This document shows, piece after piece, positions 1 to 8,603 of a stretch of DNA of 33,940 bases (position 1 is the first letter of the stretch; the number at the start of each line of letters is the position of its first letter). The stretch lies in the NCBI GenBank assembly GCA_949744165.1, contig CATJWG010000148.1:1-33940 (forward strand). Direction: 5' to 3'. The translations under genes were made by a program, and so were the position numbers. Origin of the DNA: an uncultured Eubacteriales bacterium (lineage in GTDB: Bacteria > Bacillota > Clostridia > Oscillospirales > Oscillospiraceae). Under the pieces are notes generated by a model. It did no database searches and had not been told where the DNA came from. It saw only the letters and a list, made by a program, of their open reading frames with translations.

Positions 1-417
1 ACCGGCACCGAGATGTTCCACAAGACCCTCGAGTACGCAGAGGCCGGCGACAACGTCGGTTGCCTGCTGCGCGGAGTTGCTAAGAAGGACGTTGAGCGTG
101 GCCAGGTTCTGGCGGCTCCCAAGTCCATTAAGCCCCTGACCAAGTTTGTCGGCCAGGTTTACGTTCTGTCAAAGGAAGAGGGCGGACGTCACACCCCGTT
201 CTTCAACAATTACCGTCCTCAGTTCTATTTCCGCACCACCGACGTTACCGGCGTTATCAATCTCCCCGATGGCGTTGAGATGTGCATGCCCGGCGATAAC
301 GTTGACATGAAGGTTGAGCTCATCACCCCCATCGCTATCGAGAAGGGCCTCCGCTTCGCTATTCGTGAAGGCGGCCGTACCGTCGGCTCCGGTGTTGTCA
401 TCGAGGTCGAGGAGTAA
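1..417 (+). CDS. tuf: Elongation factor Tu, C-terminal part (cut by window edge)
   Basis: EF-Tu carries aminoacyl-tRNA to the ribosome as a GTP complex in the cytoplasm. The reading frame is open from base 1, so only about 138 C-terminal residues of a roughly 395-residue protein are present. They cover the end of domain 2 and domain 3, with the hallmark stretches [22 protein letters not shown] and the C-terminal [16 protein letters not shown]. The GTPase domain lies outside the window. The gene ends in TAA and is followed at once by a strong terminator, so it is the last gene of its transcript. Identification rests on near-universal family sequence and is secure; the exact tuf copy cannot be told. 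Confidence 0.98.
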   Translation, partial: TGTEMFHKTLEYAEAGDNVGCLLRGVAKKDVERGQVLAAPKSIKPLTKFVGQVYVLSKEEGGRHTPFFNNYRPQFYFRTTDVTGVINLPDGVEMCMPGDNVDMKVELITPIAIEKGLRFAIREGGRTVGSGVVIEVEE

Positions 418-432
418 AACAGTCAAAAAAAA

Positions 433-458
433 GAGTGGCTTTCGCCACTCTTTTTTTT
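433..458 (+). terminator. Rho-independent terminator of tuf
   Basis: A perfect 7-bp stem GAGTGGC / GCCACTC with a TTTC loop is followed by eight T and preceded by a run of A, which extends the pairing. It lies 15 bases after the tuf stop codon. Confidence 0.93.
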
Positions 459-620
459 GATGGGATGCACTGCGCTATGCGCCTCGCCCTTTTACGCAAG
501 CTCCGTGAGAAAAGTCTTTGCGACGTACACGCCGGAGCAAGAAAAAATTGAAATTTATTTCGCACCTGCGTGCGTGAAAGTCTGCGATGCTTTTATTCTC
601 GGCTGGACGCCGCGATTTTT

Positions 621-1385
621 TTATTCAATTCCGAAAAACCTCTTTCCGTTTTCAAGGGTAATTGCCGCGACTTCCTCAGCGCTCAGGCCCTTCACCCCGG
701 CAATAACCTTCGCAACAAATGGCAGCAGAGTGCTGTCGTTGCGGTGTCCTCTGTGTGGGACAGGGGCAAGGTAGGGGCTGTCGGTTTCTAACATTATGCG
801 GTCCATCGGACAGACCTCAAGCACTTCAAGCGCGCGCCGCGCATTCTTGAAGGTAATCGCTCCCGTGAAGCTCAGATACCAGCCAAGATTCACAAGCTGG
901 CAAGCCATTTCTGCGGAGCCGGAATAACAGTGAAACACGCCACGCAGCCCTGGGAAGGTCCGCGCAGCCTCTAAGCTGTCCGCGTGCGCCTCCCTGTCGT
1001 GTACTATAACCGGCAGCCCCAGCTCGCGTGCCAGCTCAAGCTGGCTGTAGAAAACGCGCTTTTGCGTATGCCTGTCCGCCCCGTCCTCGTAATAGTAGTC
1101 CAGCCCTATCTCGCCTATCGCCACGACCTTTGGGTACCGCACCCATCTCCTCAGTTTTTCCATACTCTCGCAGTCAAATGAGTCCGCATTCTCCGGATGC
1201 CAGCCCACCGCTGCATAAACGTGCCCATACCGCACGGCAAAGTCCACGGCCGCAAGTGAAGATACCTCGTCACAGCCTGGGTTTAAAATAAGCTCTACAC
1301 CGTTTTTCGGCATTTTACCCAGCAATTCATCCCTGTCAGCGTCAAAACGACTGTCGTCATAGTGTGCATGTGTGTCAAAATACAT
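621..1385 (-). CDS. tatD: TatD family metal-dependent DNase / hydrolase
   Basis: A 254-residue protein of the TatD amidohydrolase-fold family, usually 250-265 residues. Members are metal-dependent 3'-5' exonucleases/DNases linked to DNA repair, in the cytoplasm. The metal ligands are visible: HAH at residues 6-8, the GEIGLDYYY block with Glu92, VIVHDREA with His129, VFHCYSG with His152 and LETDSPY with Asp202. The C-terminal NGKRFFGI-type ending is also typical. ATG has AAAGGAG seven bases upstream. It is convergent with tuf and divergent from the O-antigen-ligase-like gene. In many Firmicutes tatD follows metG; here it stands alone. Confidence 0.95.
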   Translation of the reverse strand: MYFDTHAHYDDSRFDADRDELLGKMPKNGVELILNPGCDEVSSLAAVDFAVRYGHVYAAVGWHPENADSFDCESMEKLRRWVRYPKVVAIGEIGLDYYYEDGADRHTQKRVFYSQLELARELGLPVIVHDREAHADSLEAARTFPGLRGVFHCYSGSAEMACQLVNLGWYLSFTGAITFKNARRALEVLEVCPMDRIMLETDSPYLAPVPHRGHRNDSTLLPFVAKVIAGVKGLSAEEVAAITLENGKRFFGIE

Positions 1386-1471
1386 GTCTTTCTCCTTTAT
1401 GTGGGGGATATCACCTTAAATTTTATACCTCCTCCACTCGTTCGTCAAGTCCGGTGGGGAATCCTAAACTC

Positions 1472-1500
1472 TTTACATTTGCAAACACGTATGGTATAAT
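1472..1500 (+). promoter_or_regulatory. Sigma-A type promoter for the O-antigen ligase-like operon
   Basis: TTTACA at 1472-1477 and a perfect TATAAT at 1495-1500 are separated by 17 bases. The next ATG with a ribosome site is at 1556, giving a leader of about 50 bases. Confidence 0.8.
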
Positions 1501-1555
1501 TTGTACAAATTCCAAATCAACGCTTTCCAAGACTGCAATACTCAAAGAGGCAGGT

Positions 1556-3106
1556 ATGATAAGCAATATTTTTCGCCGTATGAGCCGCGGCGACGCCCGC
1601 CGGAACGTAACGGACACCTATGTTTTTGTAATGCTGCTGGGTTTTCCCCTGTTCACCGGCTTCAAGGGCTACGCCGCCGTTACCGTATCAAAATATCTGT
1701 TTTTCGTCATATGCACCGCCCTGTGGCTGACTGCAATCGCCGTGCTTACGCTCAAAGGCCGCCTGCCGCTCGGCTCCCCAAGCGCCGCGCAGATATGCGC
1801 TGTGTGCTTCATGGCCGTGTGCTGCCTGTCCGCCGCGCTGTCCCCCCACCGGCTCGACTGTATCATCGGTGCCGGCCGGTATGACGGGCTCGTCACGCTT
1901 TTGCTGTGCGCGTTGATATTTTCAGGAGTGTCCGCTTTCGGAAGCCTACGCCCCTGCCACACGCGGGCTTTCGCTCTGTCCTGTATGCTCTGCTGCTTCG
2001 TCGCGCTTCTCCAGCTTCTGGGCTTGGACCCGCTGTGGCTTTACCCCGGTGAGCTGAGCTACTACGACTCGCATATTCTTTTCAGTGGTGAGTTTCTCGG
2101 TACGGTCGGCAACGTGAACATGCTCTCCGCCCTGCTTTCGCTTGCCATTCCCCTGTTTTTCTCCCTTGCCGTCCTTACTTGGGATAAATATGCCCCGCTT
2201 TATAATATTCCTCTTTTTTTCTGTGTCCTCATTCTCTCTCTTTCAAGGGTTTCCGGCGGCATTTTAGCCGTCGCTATGTGCGCCGTGTTCGCTCCAGCCC
2301 TGCTTATACGGGACCTGCCCGGCCTTCGCCGAGCGCTGTGCTCCGCCGCCGTGTGCTTTCTTGCCGCGGCCGCAGCGTTGAGCTTCGGAGCCGAGCGCGG
2401 GCCTGACGGACCGCTGCTCTATCTGAACTTCGGTTGCTATACCCTCACCTGTCTAATTCTGTGCGCGCTGTGCCTTGCCGCCTCGCTGCTGCTGCGCATC
2501 GTCCATCGAGTTCCCTCCCCGCGTAAACTGCGCGGCAGCCTTGCCTGCGCGGGACTGGCGGTCCTTGCCGCCGTGTTGTGCGCAATATGGCTTTGGCCCG
2601 GCACGGACGGCACCGTCTACGAGCTGTCCCAAGCCATGCGCGGCCGTCTTGAGGACGACTTCGGCTCGTCGCGCATACTCATATGGCGCCGCGTCCTCGC
2701 GCTCGTGCCCGAAAGGCCTCTTCTCGGTGGAGGTCCCGGAACTCTCGCGCTTCGGCTTGAGCTGTCATTCTCCCGTTATGTGCCGGAGACCGGACAGACC
2801 CTGAGCAGCTTTGTCGACAACGCTCACAATGAGTATCTCCGCCTGCTTGCCGACACCGGAGCACTCGGGCTGCTGTCCTATCTGGCGTTGCTGCTGTGCG
2901 CACTTACGCGTTGCCTGCGTCGCGCTCAGGCAATGAATATCGCGCTTCTGCTGAGCCTTGCGTGCTATTGTATCCAGGATTTTTTCGGCCTTGGCCTTTG
3001 TCTGGTCTCACCGCTGTTCTGGATTTTACTCGGCCTGTCTCAGCGCACTTCACGGAACGGCGCTGAGACAGACTGCGGCAATACACCCTTTCAACCGGAG
3101 GACTAA
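1556..3106 (+). CDS. O-antigen ligase / Wzy-like polytopic membrane protein
   Basis: A 516-residue, very hydrophobic protein with roughly a dozen membrane segments. The Wzy_C (O-antigen ligase/polymerase) signature is in the C-terminal half: a GGGPGTL stretch, an extracytoplasmic loop with SFVDNAHNEYL (DNAHNEYL at residues 421-428) and then LLADTGALGLLSYLALL. Such proteins join or polymerise lipid-linked glycans on the outer face of the membrane; in a Gram-positive a role in exopolysaccharide or teichoic-type glycan export is likely, with unknown substrate. The reading frame is open further upstream, to 1364, but that would run through the promoter at 1472-1500. I chose ATG 1556 because AGAGGCAGG lies just before it. 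It abuts the next gene directly (stop TAA then ATG). Confidence 0.88.
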   Translation: MISNIFRRMSRGDARRNVTDTYVFVMLLGFPLFTGFKGYAAVTVSKYLFFVICTALWLTAIAVLTLKGRLPLGSPSAAQICAVCFMAVCCLSAALSPHRLDCIIGAGRYDGLVTLLLCALIFSGVSAFGSLRPCHTRAFALSCMLCCFVALLQLLGLDPLWLYPGELSYYDSHILFSGEFLGTVGNVNMLSALLSLAIPLFFSLAVLTWDKYAPLYNIPLFFCVLILSLSRVSGGILAVAMCAVFAPALLIRDLPGLRRALCSAAVCFLAAAAALSFGAERGPDGPLLYLNFGCYTLTCLILCALCLAASLLLRIVHRVPSPRKLRGSLACAGLAVLAAVLCAIWLWPGTDGTVYELSQAMRGRLEDDFGSSRILIWRRVLALVPERPLLGGGPGTLALRLELSFSRYVPETGQTLSSFVDNAHNEYLRLLADTGALGLLSYLALLLCALTRCLRRAQAMNIALLLSLACYCIQDFFGLGLCLVSPLFWILLGLSQRTSRNGAETDCGNTPFQPED

Positions 3107-3454
3107 ATGGATAAGAAGAAAAAAAGGCTGTACATATCCGCGGCTGTGCTCCTGCTGCTGACGATTGTACTGATAATCACGCTGATATACAGCGTCCGCC
3201 ACCGCGCCGAGCCGCAGGAAACCCCTTCTCCGGAGCCGACAGTGTCCGTCTCGACAGCTCCAAAGCCGTCCGCGCCGCCCACGCCCTCTCCCGATACCGT
3301 GGGGCCCGATATTCCCGCAATAACCCCGCCGGCCGTCACGGCTGTGAATCCCTCGTCCGGCTCAGACATAGTGCTTGTAACTGCGATGCCATCCACAAAC
3401 AGCGACATAAACGCCCCCGTGTCAGGGGGCCGCGGAGGAAGCAATGGACAGTGA
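3107..3454 (+). CDS. Small membrane-anchored protein with Pro/Ser/Thr-rich tail
   Basis: A 115-residue protein of unrecognised family. A lysine-rich start (MDKKKKR) is followed by one strongly hydrophobic segment at about residues 8-28, then a low-complexity tail rich in Pro, Ser, Thr and Val without cysteines. This predicts a single-pass protein, N-terminus inside, with the disordered tail outside. Its ATG starts on the base after the stop of the ligase-like gene, with CCGGAGG upstream, and its end overlaps the following acyltransferase start by 11 bases, so all three are translated from one message. It may be an accessory or spacer protein of the glycan machinery; function is unknown. Confidence 0.8.
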   Translation: MDKKKKRLYISAAVLLLLTIVLIITLIYSVRHRAEPQETPSPEPTVSVSTAPKPSAPPTPSPDTVGPDIPAITPPAVTAVNPSSGSDIVLVTAMPSTNSDINAPVSGGRGGSNGQ

Positions 3455-4526
3455 ACTTATTTTAGAAAAAAACCGGCGCCAGGCTGTGCCGGACATCCTC
3501 AAGTGCCTCGGCTGTATCTGTGTCATAGTCATACACACCGCCTCCCAGAGCATGAGCGAGCTTTACATATACTCGTTTAACTGGGTGTGCGCCGTGTTCT
3601 GGGGCTGCCTGTGCCGCCCCGCGGTTCCCGTGTTCTTCATGGTCACCGGTGCTCTGCTTTTTGACCCGAACAAGAAGCTGACCGTCTGGCGCATATACGA
3701 ACGCTATTTTCTGCGCATTCTGCTGTGTCTGCTTATCTGGGCCTTTGCATATCAGCTCTATTTCATCGCCGGCTACTGGATACTCTACCGCCAGTTCGAC
3801 CCCTCATGGTTCGTTGACGCGGTCAAGAGTGTGCTGACCTTTGACCATCATCTGCACCTGTACTACCTGCAAATCCTGCTGGTGTTCTATATCTTTCTGC
3901 CGCTTCTGCGCATCTTTGCCGCTAACGCGGACCGCGCCACTCAGCGCTACGTGCTCATAGCATGGTTCGTCCTGGGCATCGTTTTCCCCTTCCTGTACAA
4001 ATTTCAGCCCTTCTCCGGCATTGACGGCATCCCCGCGGAGTATCCCATGTCCATGACTTACGCTTCCTTCGGCTATGCACTCATGGGCTGGTATATGCGC
4101 AATTCGAATATCAGGCGCCGCGATTTTGGCCGCTGGCTGGCGGTTTTCGTTTCGGGCTTTGTCATAGTTTTCGTCGTCACCGTCGCGGTGTCGATGGTGC
4201 AGGGCCGGCTGTATCAGGATTTTCTTGACGGCTTTACGCCCGGCGTGGCGCTCATGGCCATCGGAGCTTATGGCAGCGTCTCCGCTCTGTTTTCTGGGCG
4301 CGACAGCACCTCTATGCCGAATGTGCTCCGGCTTTCTCAGGCATCCTTCTGCGTGTATCTGGTGCATCACTTTTTCATCATGCTACTTCGCACCTACCTG
4401 TACAGGGCATACACCTGGTTCTGCCTGCTCGTAATCCCCGCACAGGCCGCCGTCGTGCTGGCTGCGAGCCTGCTTGTCTATGTTATTCTAAAAAAAATTC
4501 CATGGGTAAAGGACCATCTCATCTGA
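3444..4526 (+). CDS. Acyltransferase-3 family membrane protein (OafA/WecH-like)
   Basis: A 360-residue polytopic protein of the acyltransferase-3 family, whose members move an acetyl or other acyl group onto sugars or other surface molecules. About ten hydrophobic segments are visible. The family's N-terminal pattern is present: a PDILKCLGCICVIVIH stretch ending in conserved His31 in the first membrane segment, and RPAVPVFFMVTGAL in the second. The VYLVHHFF stretch near the C-terminus is also typical. Start ATG has CGGAGGAAGC just upstream and lies inside the end of the previous gene. Last gene of the operon, followed by a strong terminator. The acceptor is probably the glycan handled by the ligase-like protein, by context only. 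Confidence 0.9.
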   Translation: MDSELILEKNRRQAVPDILKCLGCICVIVIHTASQSMSELYIYSFNWVCAVFWGCLCRPAVPVFFMVTGALLFDPNKKLTVWRIYERYFLRILLCLLIWAFAYQLYFIAGYWILYRQFDPSWFVDAVKSVLTFDHHLHLYYLQILLVFYIFLPLLRIFAANADRATQRYVLIAWFVLGIVFPFLYKFQPFSGIDGIPAEYPMSMTYASFGYALMGWYMRNSNIRRRDFGRWLAVFVSGFVIVFVVTVAVSMVQGRLYQDFLDGFTPGVALMAIGAYGSVSALFSGRDSTSMPNVLRLSQASFCVYLVHHFFIMLLRTYLYRAYTWFCLLVIPAQAAVVLAASLLVYVILKKIPWVKDHLI

Positions 4527-4529
4527 CGG

Positions 4530-4573
4530 AAGCTTGAAAGGGACCGCGTTAGCGGTCCCTTTCAAGCTTTTTT
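4530..4573 (+). terminator. Strong rho-independent terminator
   Basis: A perfect 18-bp inverted repeat (4530-4547 with 4552-4569) with a GTTA loop is followed by six T in plus direction. It closes the plus-strand glycan operon. In minus direction there is no T tract, so it does not serve the convergent gene at 4654. Confidence 0.95.
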
Positions 4574-4653
4574 GTTGCATAAATTGCTGCTATAAAAACG
4601 GATTCAGGCTTTTATGGGTGAAAGGCGTATACAAATCCTACGCTTTGACTCGT

Positions 4654-5784
4654 TCAGCGCATAAATGCTCCCGCTGAGTTGAGCACAGAGGCCGAGTATA
4701 GAAACAGGACATCACAGTTGTCGTCAAACTCCGCCAGCCTCCCAAGCAGCGCCGGCGAAATATAACGTATATCTACCACCAGCACCTGCGAATACTCGCC
4801 CAGCAGCAGCGGCGCCATCGCGCTGCCAAAGGAATCGCGAAACAGCACAAGCTGCCTCCCGTTCCCCTGCTCGGGGTTATCTATCCGCAGCAGCGCCGCC
4901 GCGCCCTGCAAAAACACGTCGTAGGGGTCAATATTCCCGAAGTTCTCCTCGTCGTACACGCCTGAGCTCTCCCCCGTCTCGAAATTGAATACCTGAGACG
5001 AATCCGTCGCCGCGTCGGTGAGGTACACAAGCGTATCCGCCTCGCCTCCCAGAGCTGCCTGTCCGTAATAGGCGCCATAAAACGGGTACAGCTCGTGCCG
5101 CTCAAAGTCTCTATCTGACGCCGCACCGCGCCCCATGGCCTTGAGCAGCGCGTCCGCACAGGGGATTATCTGTGCCTGCGACCAGTGCGGGTCCGTGGCG
5201 TAGTAGTCACCCAGCTCCAGCGTACCCGTCAGGTCAATTTTCGTTATCCCTGCGTCCATACTACTTTCCACACTATCAAAAAGCGCGCCGTAATCCATAC
5301 ATGGATATCCATTCTCCTTCGCGGCGTAATAGTTTTTGTCCGGTATCACCGCCCAGTACGCCCGCGCGTTCGTACCGGCAAAGTACTGCGAGTACACGGC
5401 GTTTATGCGCGCAACCGCGTCGCTCACCGCATTTTCGCTCAGCACTCCGTCAAGCTTGTAAAGGCCATTGCCCACACGGTAATAGCCGCCGTTGTCCATC
5501 TGGCGCAGCGCACCGGTTCTCCACAGCGCGCTGACGCGCCGGAAGCCGTCCCGAGCGGGGTACTGGTCGAGCAGATAGTCCTCAAGGTAAGCAAAATAGT
5601 CCTGCAGGCTGTAATCGGTCCTCCCTGCCCTTCGTTCGTCAAAGCTCTCCAGCTGCGTGAGCTGCCTCCGCTCGGTACGCGAATTTTCCACGTCCGGCAG
5701 CAAAACCGACCATACCGGCATCGCGCACAGGAACATGAAAAACACCGTCAGCAAAGCGATGTTTTTCGCTTTCCTATCCTTCAT
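4654..5784 (-). CDS. DHHW / AlgX-AlgJ-like SGNH-hydrolase-fold protein, partner of MBOAT
   Basis: A 376-residue protein with one N-terminal membrane anchor at about residues 8-30 and an extracytoplasmic domain. It carries the DHHW-family block DYYATDPHW (residues 193-201) and the RDSFGSAM serine block (316-323), the expected Asp-His and Ser parts of an SGNH-type acyl esterase/transferase site, as in AlgX and AlgJ of alginate acetylation. It likely passes acyl groups delivered by the MBOAT protein onto a secreted glycan. It starts 15 bases after the MBOAT gene, with GAGAGGAGGG as ribosome site, so the pair is co-transcribed. Substrate unknown. Confidence 0.88.
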   Translation of the reverse strand: MKDRKAKNIALLTVFFMFLCAMPVWSVLLPDVENSRTERRQLTQLESFDERRAGRTDYSLQDYFAYLEDYLLDQYPARDGFRRVSALWRTGALRQMDNGGYYRVGNGLYKLDGVLSENAVSDAVARINAVYSQYFAGTNARAYWAVIPDKNYYAAKENGYPCMDYGALFDSVESSMDAGITKIDLTGTLELGDYYATDPHWSQAQIIPCADALLKAMGRGAASDRDFERHELYPFYGAYYGQAALGGEADTLVYLTDAATDSSQVFNFETGESSGVYDEENFGNIDPYDVFLQGAAALLRIDNPEQGNGRQLVLFRDSFGSAMAPLLLGEYSQVLVVDIRYISPALLGRLAEFDDNCDVLFLYSASVLNSAGAFMR

Positions 5785-5799
5785 TTCTACGCCCTCCTC

Positions 5800-7200
5800 T
5801 CAAAATCTGAAATACAAAAACGGATTAAATGAGCCGTCCACAACGCAGCCCGTCACAAGCGCAAGCAGCGCGATGCAGCCCAGTGGCTCAAACGCGCACA
5901 GGAGCGCGTCCCCCCAGCGCATTGAGCGCAGCCTTTCCGCCAGCTTCTTCATAAGCGGCGTGGACAACACGGCTGCGAGCAGGAGTGTAAAGCCGTAGCT
6001 ACGCAGCAGGTAAAGGCTCTGAGTATCCGCCACCCCCGACGTGCCAAGGCCGAACATACATCTAATCGCCGTGACGGCCCGCGGCATGTCCGCCGCGTTG
6101 AAAATCACAAAGCTCAGGTTGACGAAAAACAGCACGTAAACACTGCGCATCGCTGCCGGAGCGCTGCGCAGGAGCTCTCCGAAGCCGCTCTTTTCCAGCA
6201 GCAGAAGCAGCGCAAACATGAGACCCCAGACGATGAAATTCCACTGCGCCCCGTGCCAGAAGCCGGTCAGCAGCCAGACAACAAGCACGTTGCGGAACCA
6301 TTTGAGCTTTGATACACGGTTTCCGCCGAGCGGAATGTAGACGTAGTCGCGAAACCAGGTACCCAGCGACATGTGCCAGCGCCGCCAAAACTCGCTGATG
6401 CTCTGCGAGATATAGGGGTAATCAAAATTTTCACAGAAATGGAAACCGAAGATACGCCCTAATCCAATCGCCATATCGCTGTATCCGGAAAAATCGAAAT
6501 AAATCTGCAAGGTGAACGCGAGGCTTTTTAGCCAGTACAACAGCACTGTCGGCTCTCCCGCCGCCTCGCCGAGCTGGGCAAGCGTGTTTGCAATCAGCAC
6601 CTTTTTCCCCAAGCCCAGGCAGAAACGCCGTACACCACACGCCGCCTCCTCAAGACCGTGCCGCCTCCGCTCAAGCTCGCCCTGCACTGTCTGATAGCGC
6701 ACTATCGGCCCCGCGATAAGCTGTGGAAACAACGTGACGTACATGAAGAAATTCAGCGGATTTTTCTGCACCTCGGCCTCGCCGCGGTATACGTCCACGG
6801 CGTAGGAGAGAATCTGGAAGGTATAAAAGCTTATGCCAATCGGCATCACAAGACCCGTGAGCGGAATATGCGCGCCTGTCACAGCGTTGACATTCGTGAT
6901 AAAAAAGTCGCTGTACTTGAAAATCAGCAGCGCCCCCACGCTCACGGCAATACAGCTTGTCAGCAGGGCCTTTGCCCCTGGCCTGCCCGCACACCGGCGG
7001 CGGTCAATGAGCAGGGCGTGCAGCCAGCCTGAGAACGCAGAGAGCAGCATCACCACGATGTAAACCGGCTCCCCCCAGAAATAGAAAACAAGGCTGGCCA
7101 GAAGCAGAACAATATTCTTCCCACGACCCGGCGCCAGAAAATAAGCCAGCACCGTCAGCGGCAGAAACCAGTTGAGAAAGCTTATACTCGGAAACAGCAT
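5800..7200 (-). CDS. MBOAT family membrane-bound O-acyltransferase (AlgI/DltB-like)
   Basis: A 466-residue polytopic protein of the MBOAT family. N-terminal FLNWFLPLTVLAY, the QLIAGPIVRY block, FDFSGYSDMAIGLG, FWRRWHMSLGTWFRDYVYIPLGG and LTGFWHGAQWNF with the likely catalytic His316 are all present and in the usual order. MBOAT proteins of this type carry acyl groups across the membrane for O-acylation of exported polymers. Start ATG follows an AAGGGGG ribosome site. It is followed by its DHHW partner, the typical pairing. Upstream lies a lipoprotein gene on the same strand, but a hairpin between them (7220-7244) may limit read-through. Confidence 0.95.
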   Translation of the reverse strand: MLFPSISFLNWFLPLTVLAYFLAPGRGKNIVLLLASLVFYFWGEPVYIVVMLLSAFSGWLHALLIDRRRCAGRPGAKALLTSCIAVSVGALLIFKYSDFFITNVNAVTGAHIPLTGLVMPIGISFYTFQILSYAVDVYRGEAEVQKNPLNFFMYVTLFPQLIAGPIVRYQTVQGELERRRHGLEEAACGVRRFCLGLGKKVLIANTLAQLGEAAGEPTVLLYWLKSLAFTLQIYFDFSGYSDMAIGLGRIFGFHFCENFDYPYISQSISEFWRRWHMSLGTWFRDYVYIPLGGNRVSKLKWFRNVLVVWLLTGFWHGAQWNFIVWGLMFALLLLLEKSGFGELLRSAPAAMRSVYVLFFVNLSFVIFNAADMPRAVTAIRCMFGLGTSGVADTQSLYLLRSYGFTLLLAAVLSTPLMKKLAERLRSMRWGDALLCAFEPLGCIALLALVTGCVVDGSFNPFLYFRF

Positions 7201-7219
7201 GTGTTGTCCCCCTTAGAAA

Positions 7220-7244
7220 TTGAAGGCCGCAGAGCGGCCTTCAA
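7220..7244 (-). terminator. Probable terminator/attenuator between lipoprotein and MBOAT genes
   Basis: A perfect 11-bp inverted repeat (TTGAAGGCCGC / GCGGCCTTCAA) with a 3-base loop lies just after the lipoprotein stop. Only a short T run follows in minus direction, so termination may be partial, letting some transcript reach the MBOAT gene 20 bases on. Confidence 0.65.
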
Positions 7245-7251
7245 CTAATTT

Positions 7252-7947
7252 TTATCCCATGACCTGCGCAAACGCCTCGGTGAGCGTATCGGCAGAGGCG
7301 GCATCGCTCATAATGAACATGACCGTATTGCCTGACACAACCGTCTGCACACTGTCGGCACAGACACATATCCATTTGGCAGGGTCAGCATTTTCCTTTA
7401 TGTCGCTTGCAAATGCCTCGGCGTCCGCTCCATCGGGAAGGCGGAAAATCACCATCACGAAGGCTATAGAGCCCATCATCGGCCCGTAGCCCATCGCCTC
7501 AGTAAACTCGCCGCTAAAGCCCTCGTAGCCTATTACATAGGGCGCGTCCTCCTTCGACACCTCGTAGGACTCAAAGAAGGGACCACCGTCAAACCCAGAT
7601 ACCTCAACCATCTTGTCAACTATCTCCTGAAGCGAGAGAGCTCCGGTTTCCGGCGCAGGAGAGGGGTCAGGTGCGGGTGCCGGCTCGGGAGCCGGTGTTG
7701 GGGAAGGGGTCTGAGCAGGTGTCGGCGCCGGTGTGGGATCCGGCGTGGGTTCGGGTTCGGGCTCCTCGCTCGGCTCAGGCTCCGGTGTGGCCGTCGGCTT
7801 CGGAGTCGCGGGCACGGGCGTCGGCTCAGGGGTGGGCTGTGCGCTCGCCTCCGGAGTCGGGTCCGGCTCGGTGGTGTTCTTGTTGCCGCATGCTGCCATG
7901 GAAAGCAGCATGGACAGTGCCAAAATAAGCGTTGCAATTCTTTTCAT
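7252..7947 (-). CDS. Lipoprotein with long Pro/Thr/Glu repeat linker
   Basis: A 231-residue secreted lipoprotein. The signal peptide [20 protein letters not shown] ends in a lipobox (SMAAC, Cys20). Residues about 25-105 are a low-complexity linker of Thr-Pro, Glu-Pro and Ala-Pro dipeptides that would span the cell wall. A globular C-terminal domain of about 125 residues follows, possibly DUF4358-like, judged only from its general pattern. The frame opens further upstream, but the start at 7947 has AAGGAG before it and gives a proper signal peptide. It has its own promoter at 8007-8035. Function unknown. Confidence 0.85.
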   Translation of the reverse strand: MKRIATLILALSMLLSMAACGNKNTTEPDPTPEASAQPTPEPTPVPATPKPTATPEPEPSEEPEPEPTPDPTPAPTPAQTPSPTPAPEPAPAPDPSPAPETGALSLQEIVDKMVEVSGFDGGPFFESYEVSKEDAPYVIGYEGFSGEFTEAMGYGPMMGSIAFVMVIFRLPDGADAEAFASDIKENADPAKWICVCADSVQTVVSGNTVMFIMSDAASADTLTEAFAQVMG

Positions 7948-8006
7948 GTTGTTCTCCTTTTGCTGTGTTTGATAGAGAAGGCTCGGTCCTTCAAAATGCC
8001 TCAGAC

Positions 8007-8035
8007 ATTGTACCACATGACTGAGTACATGTCCA
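8007..8035 (-). promoter_or_regulatory. Sigma-A type promoter for the lipoprotein gene
   Basis: Read on the minus strand: TGGACA (8030-8035), 17-base spacer, TACAAT (8007-8012). About 60 bases before the start codon. Confidence 0.6.
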
Positions 8036-8092
8036 GATTAACTTTCTCTATTGTTTTTCAGCTAATTTTTATTGTTTTTCAATAAATTTATA

Positions 8093-8121
8093 TTGACATT
8101 CATTTCCGGCTATGCTATTAT
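8093..8121 (+). promoter_or_regulatory. Strong extended -10 promoter for the DUF2975/Xre/DUF4173 operon
   Basis: A perfect TTGACA (8093-8098), 17-base spacer and TATTAT (8116-8121) preceded by TGC, an extended -10. The leader before ATG 8145 is very short. An 11-base direct repeat ATTGTTTTTCA (8050-8060 and 8071-8081) lies just upstream, exactly two helical turns apart, and could be a regulator site. Confidence 0.85.
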
Positions 8122-8144
8122 TCGGTCAAACGGAGGTGCTGAAA

Positions 8145-8594
8145 ATGAATGGAAAAACCCTTGCCAGGTTCACAAAGTATCTGCTGGATTTCATGTTCTG
8201 GTCCGGTCTTACGCTGACAGCGTCGCTGCCCTGGCTGTTTCGCTTCGCAGGAAGGTTTTACCCGAATTTAGCCAATTATTATGCTTTTAACGTAGTGCTG
8301 TTCATGCTCTCGGGCGCGGGCGCGGTGCTGATAATTTTTGAGCTGCGGCGCATGTTCAAAACCGTACTGCGGGACGACTGCTTTGTGCGCGAAAACGTGC
8401 TGAGTCTGCGGCGCATGGGCTTTTGTTCCCTCGCCGTCGCGGCGATTACAGCGGCGCGTACTTTGATTATCTTCACGCCCGCGACGCTTGTGATTGTGCT
8501 GGTATTCTTCATCGCGGCGCTTTTCTCCTTCGTGCTCGCCGGCGTTTTCGACAAAGCCGTGAGCTACAAGCTGGAAAACGACCTGACGATATGA
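8145..8594 (+). CDS. DUF2975 family membrane protein
   Basis: A 149-residue membrane protein with four hydrophobic segments and the layout of the DUF2975 family, including the RDDCFVRENVLSLRRMG stretch after the second segment. Members typically sit beside a small Xre-family regulator of the YozG type, exactly as here, but their role is not established. The start at 8145 is chosen over an in-frame upstream codon because CGGAGGTG lies nine bases before it and the upstream codon would overlap the -10 element. The next gene starts nine bases after its stop. Confidence 0.82.
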   Translation: MNGKTLARFTKYLLDFMFWSGLTLTASLPWLFRFAGRFYPNLANYYAFNVVLFMLSGAGAVLIIFELRRMFKTVLRDDCFVRENVLSLRRMGFCSLAVAAITAARTLIIFTPATLVIVLVFFIAALFSFVLAGVFDKAVSYKLENDLTI

Positions 8595-8603
8595 GGTAAG
8601 GAG

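Noticed and set aside
457..774. Plus-strand frame after the tuf terminator
   Set aside because: No ribosome site, overlaps tatD antisense, composition unlike protein.
1364..1555. Longer N-terminus for the O-antigen-ligase-like gene
   Set aside because: It would run through a consensus promoter and add non-membrane, low-quality sequence; ATG 1556 has a ribosome site.
7671..7972. Plus-strand Gly/Ser/Arg-rich frames opposite the lipoprotein
   Set aside because: Antisense shadows of the Pro-rich repeat, with no start signals.
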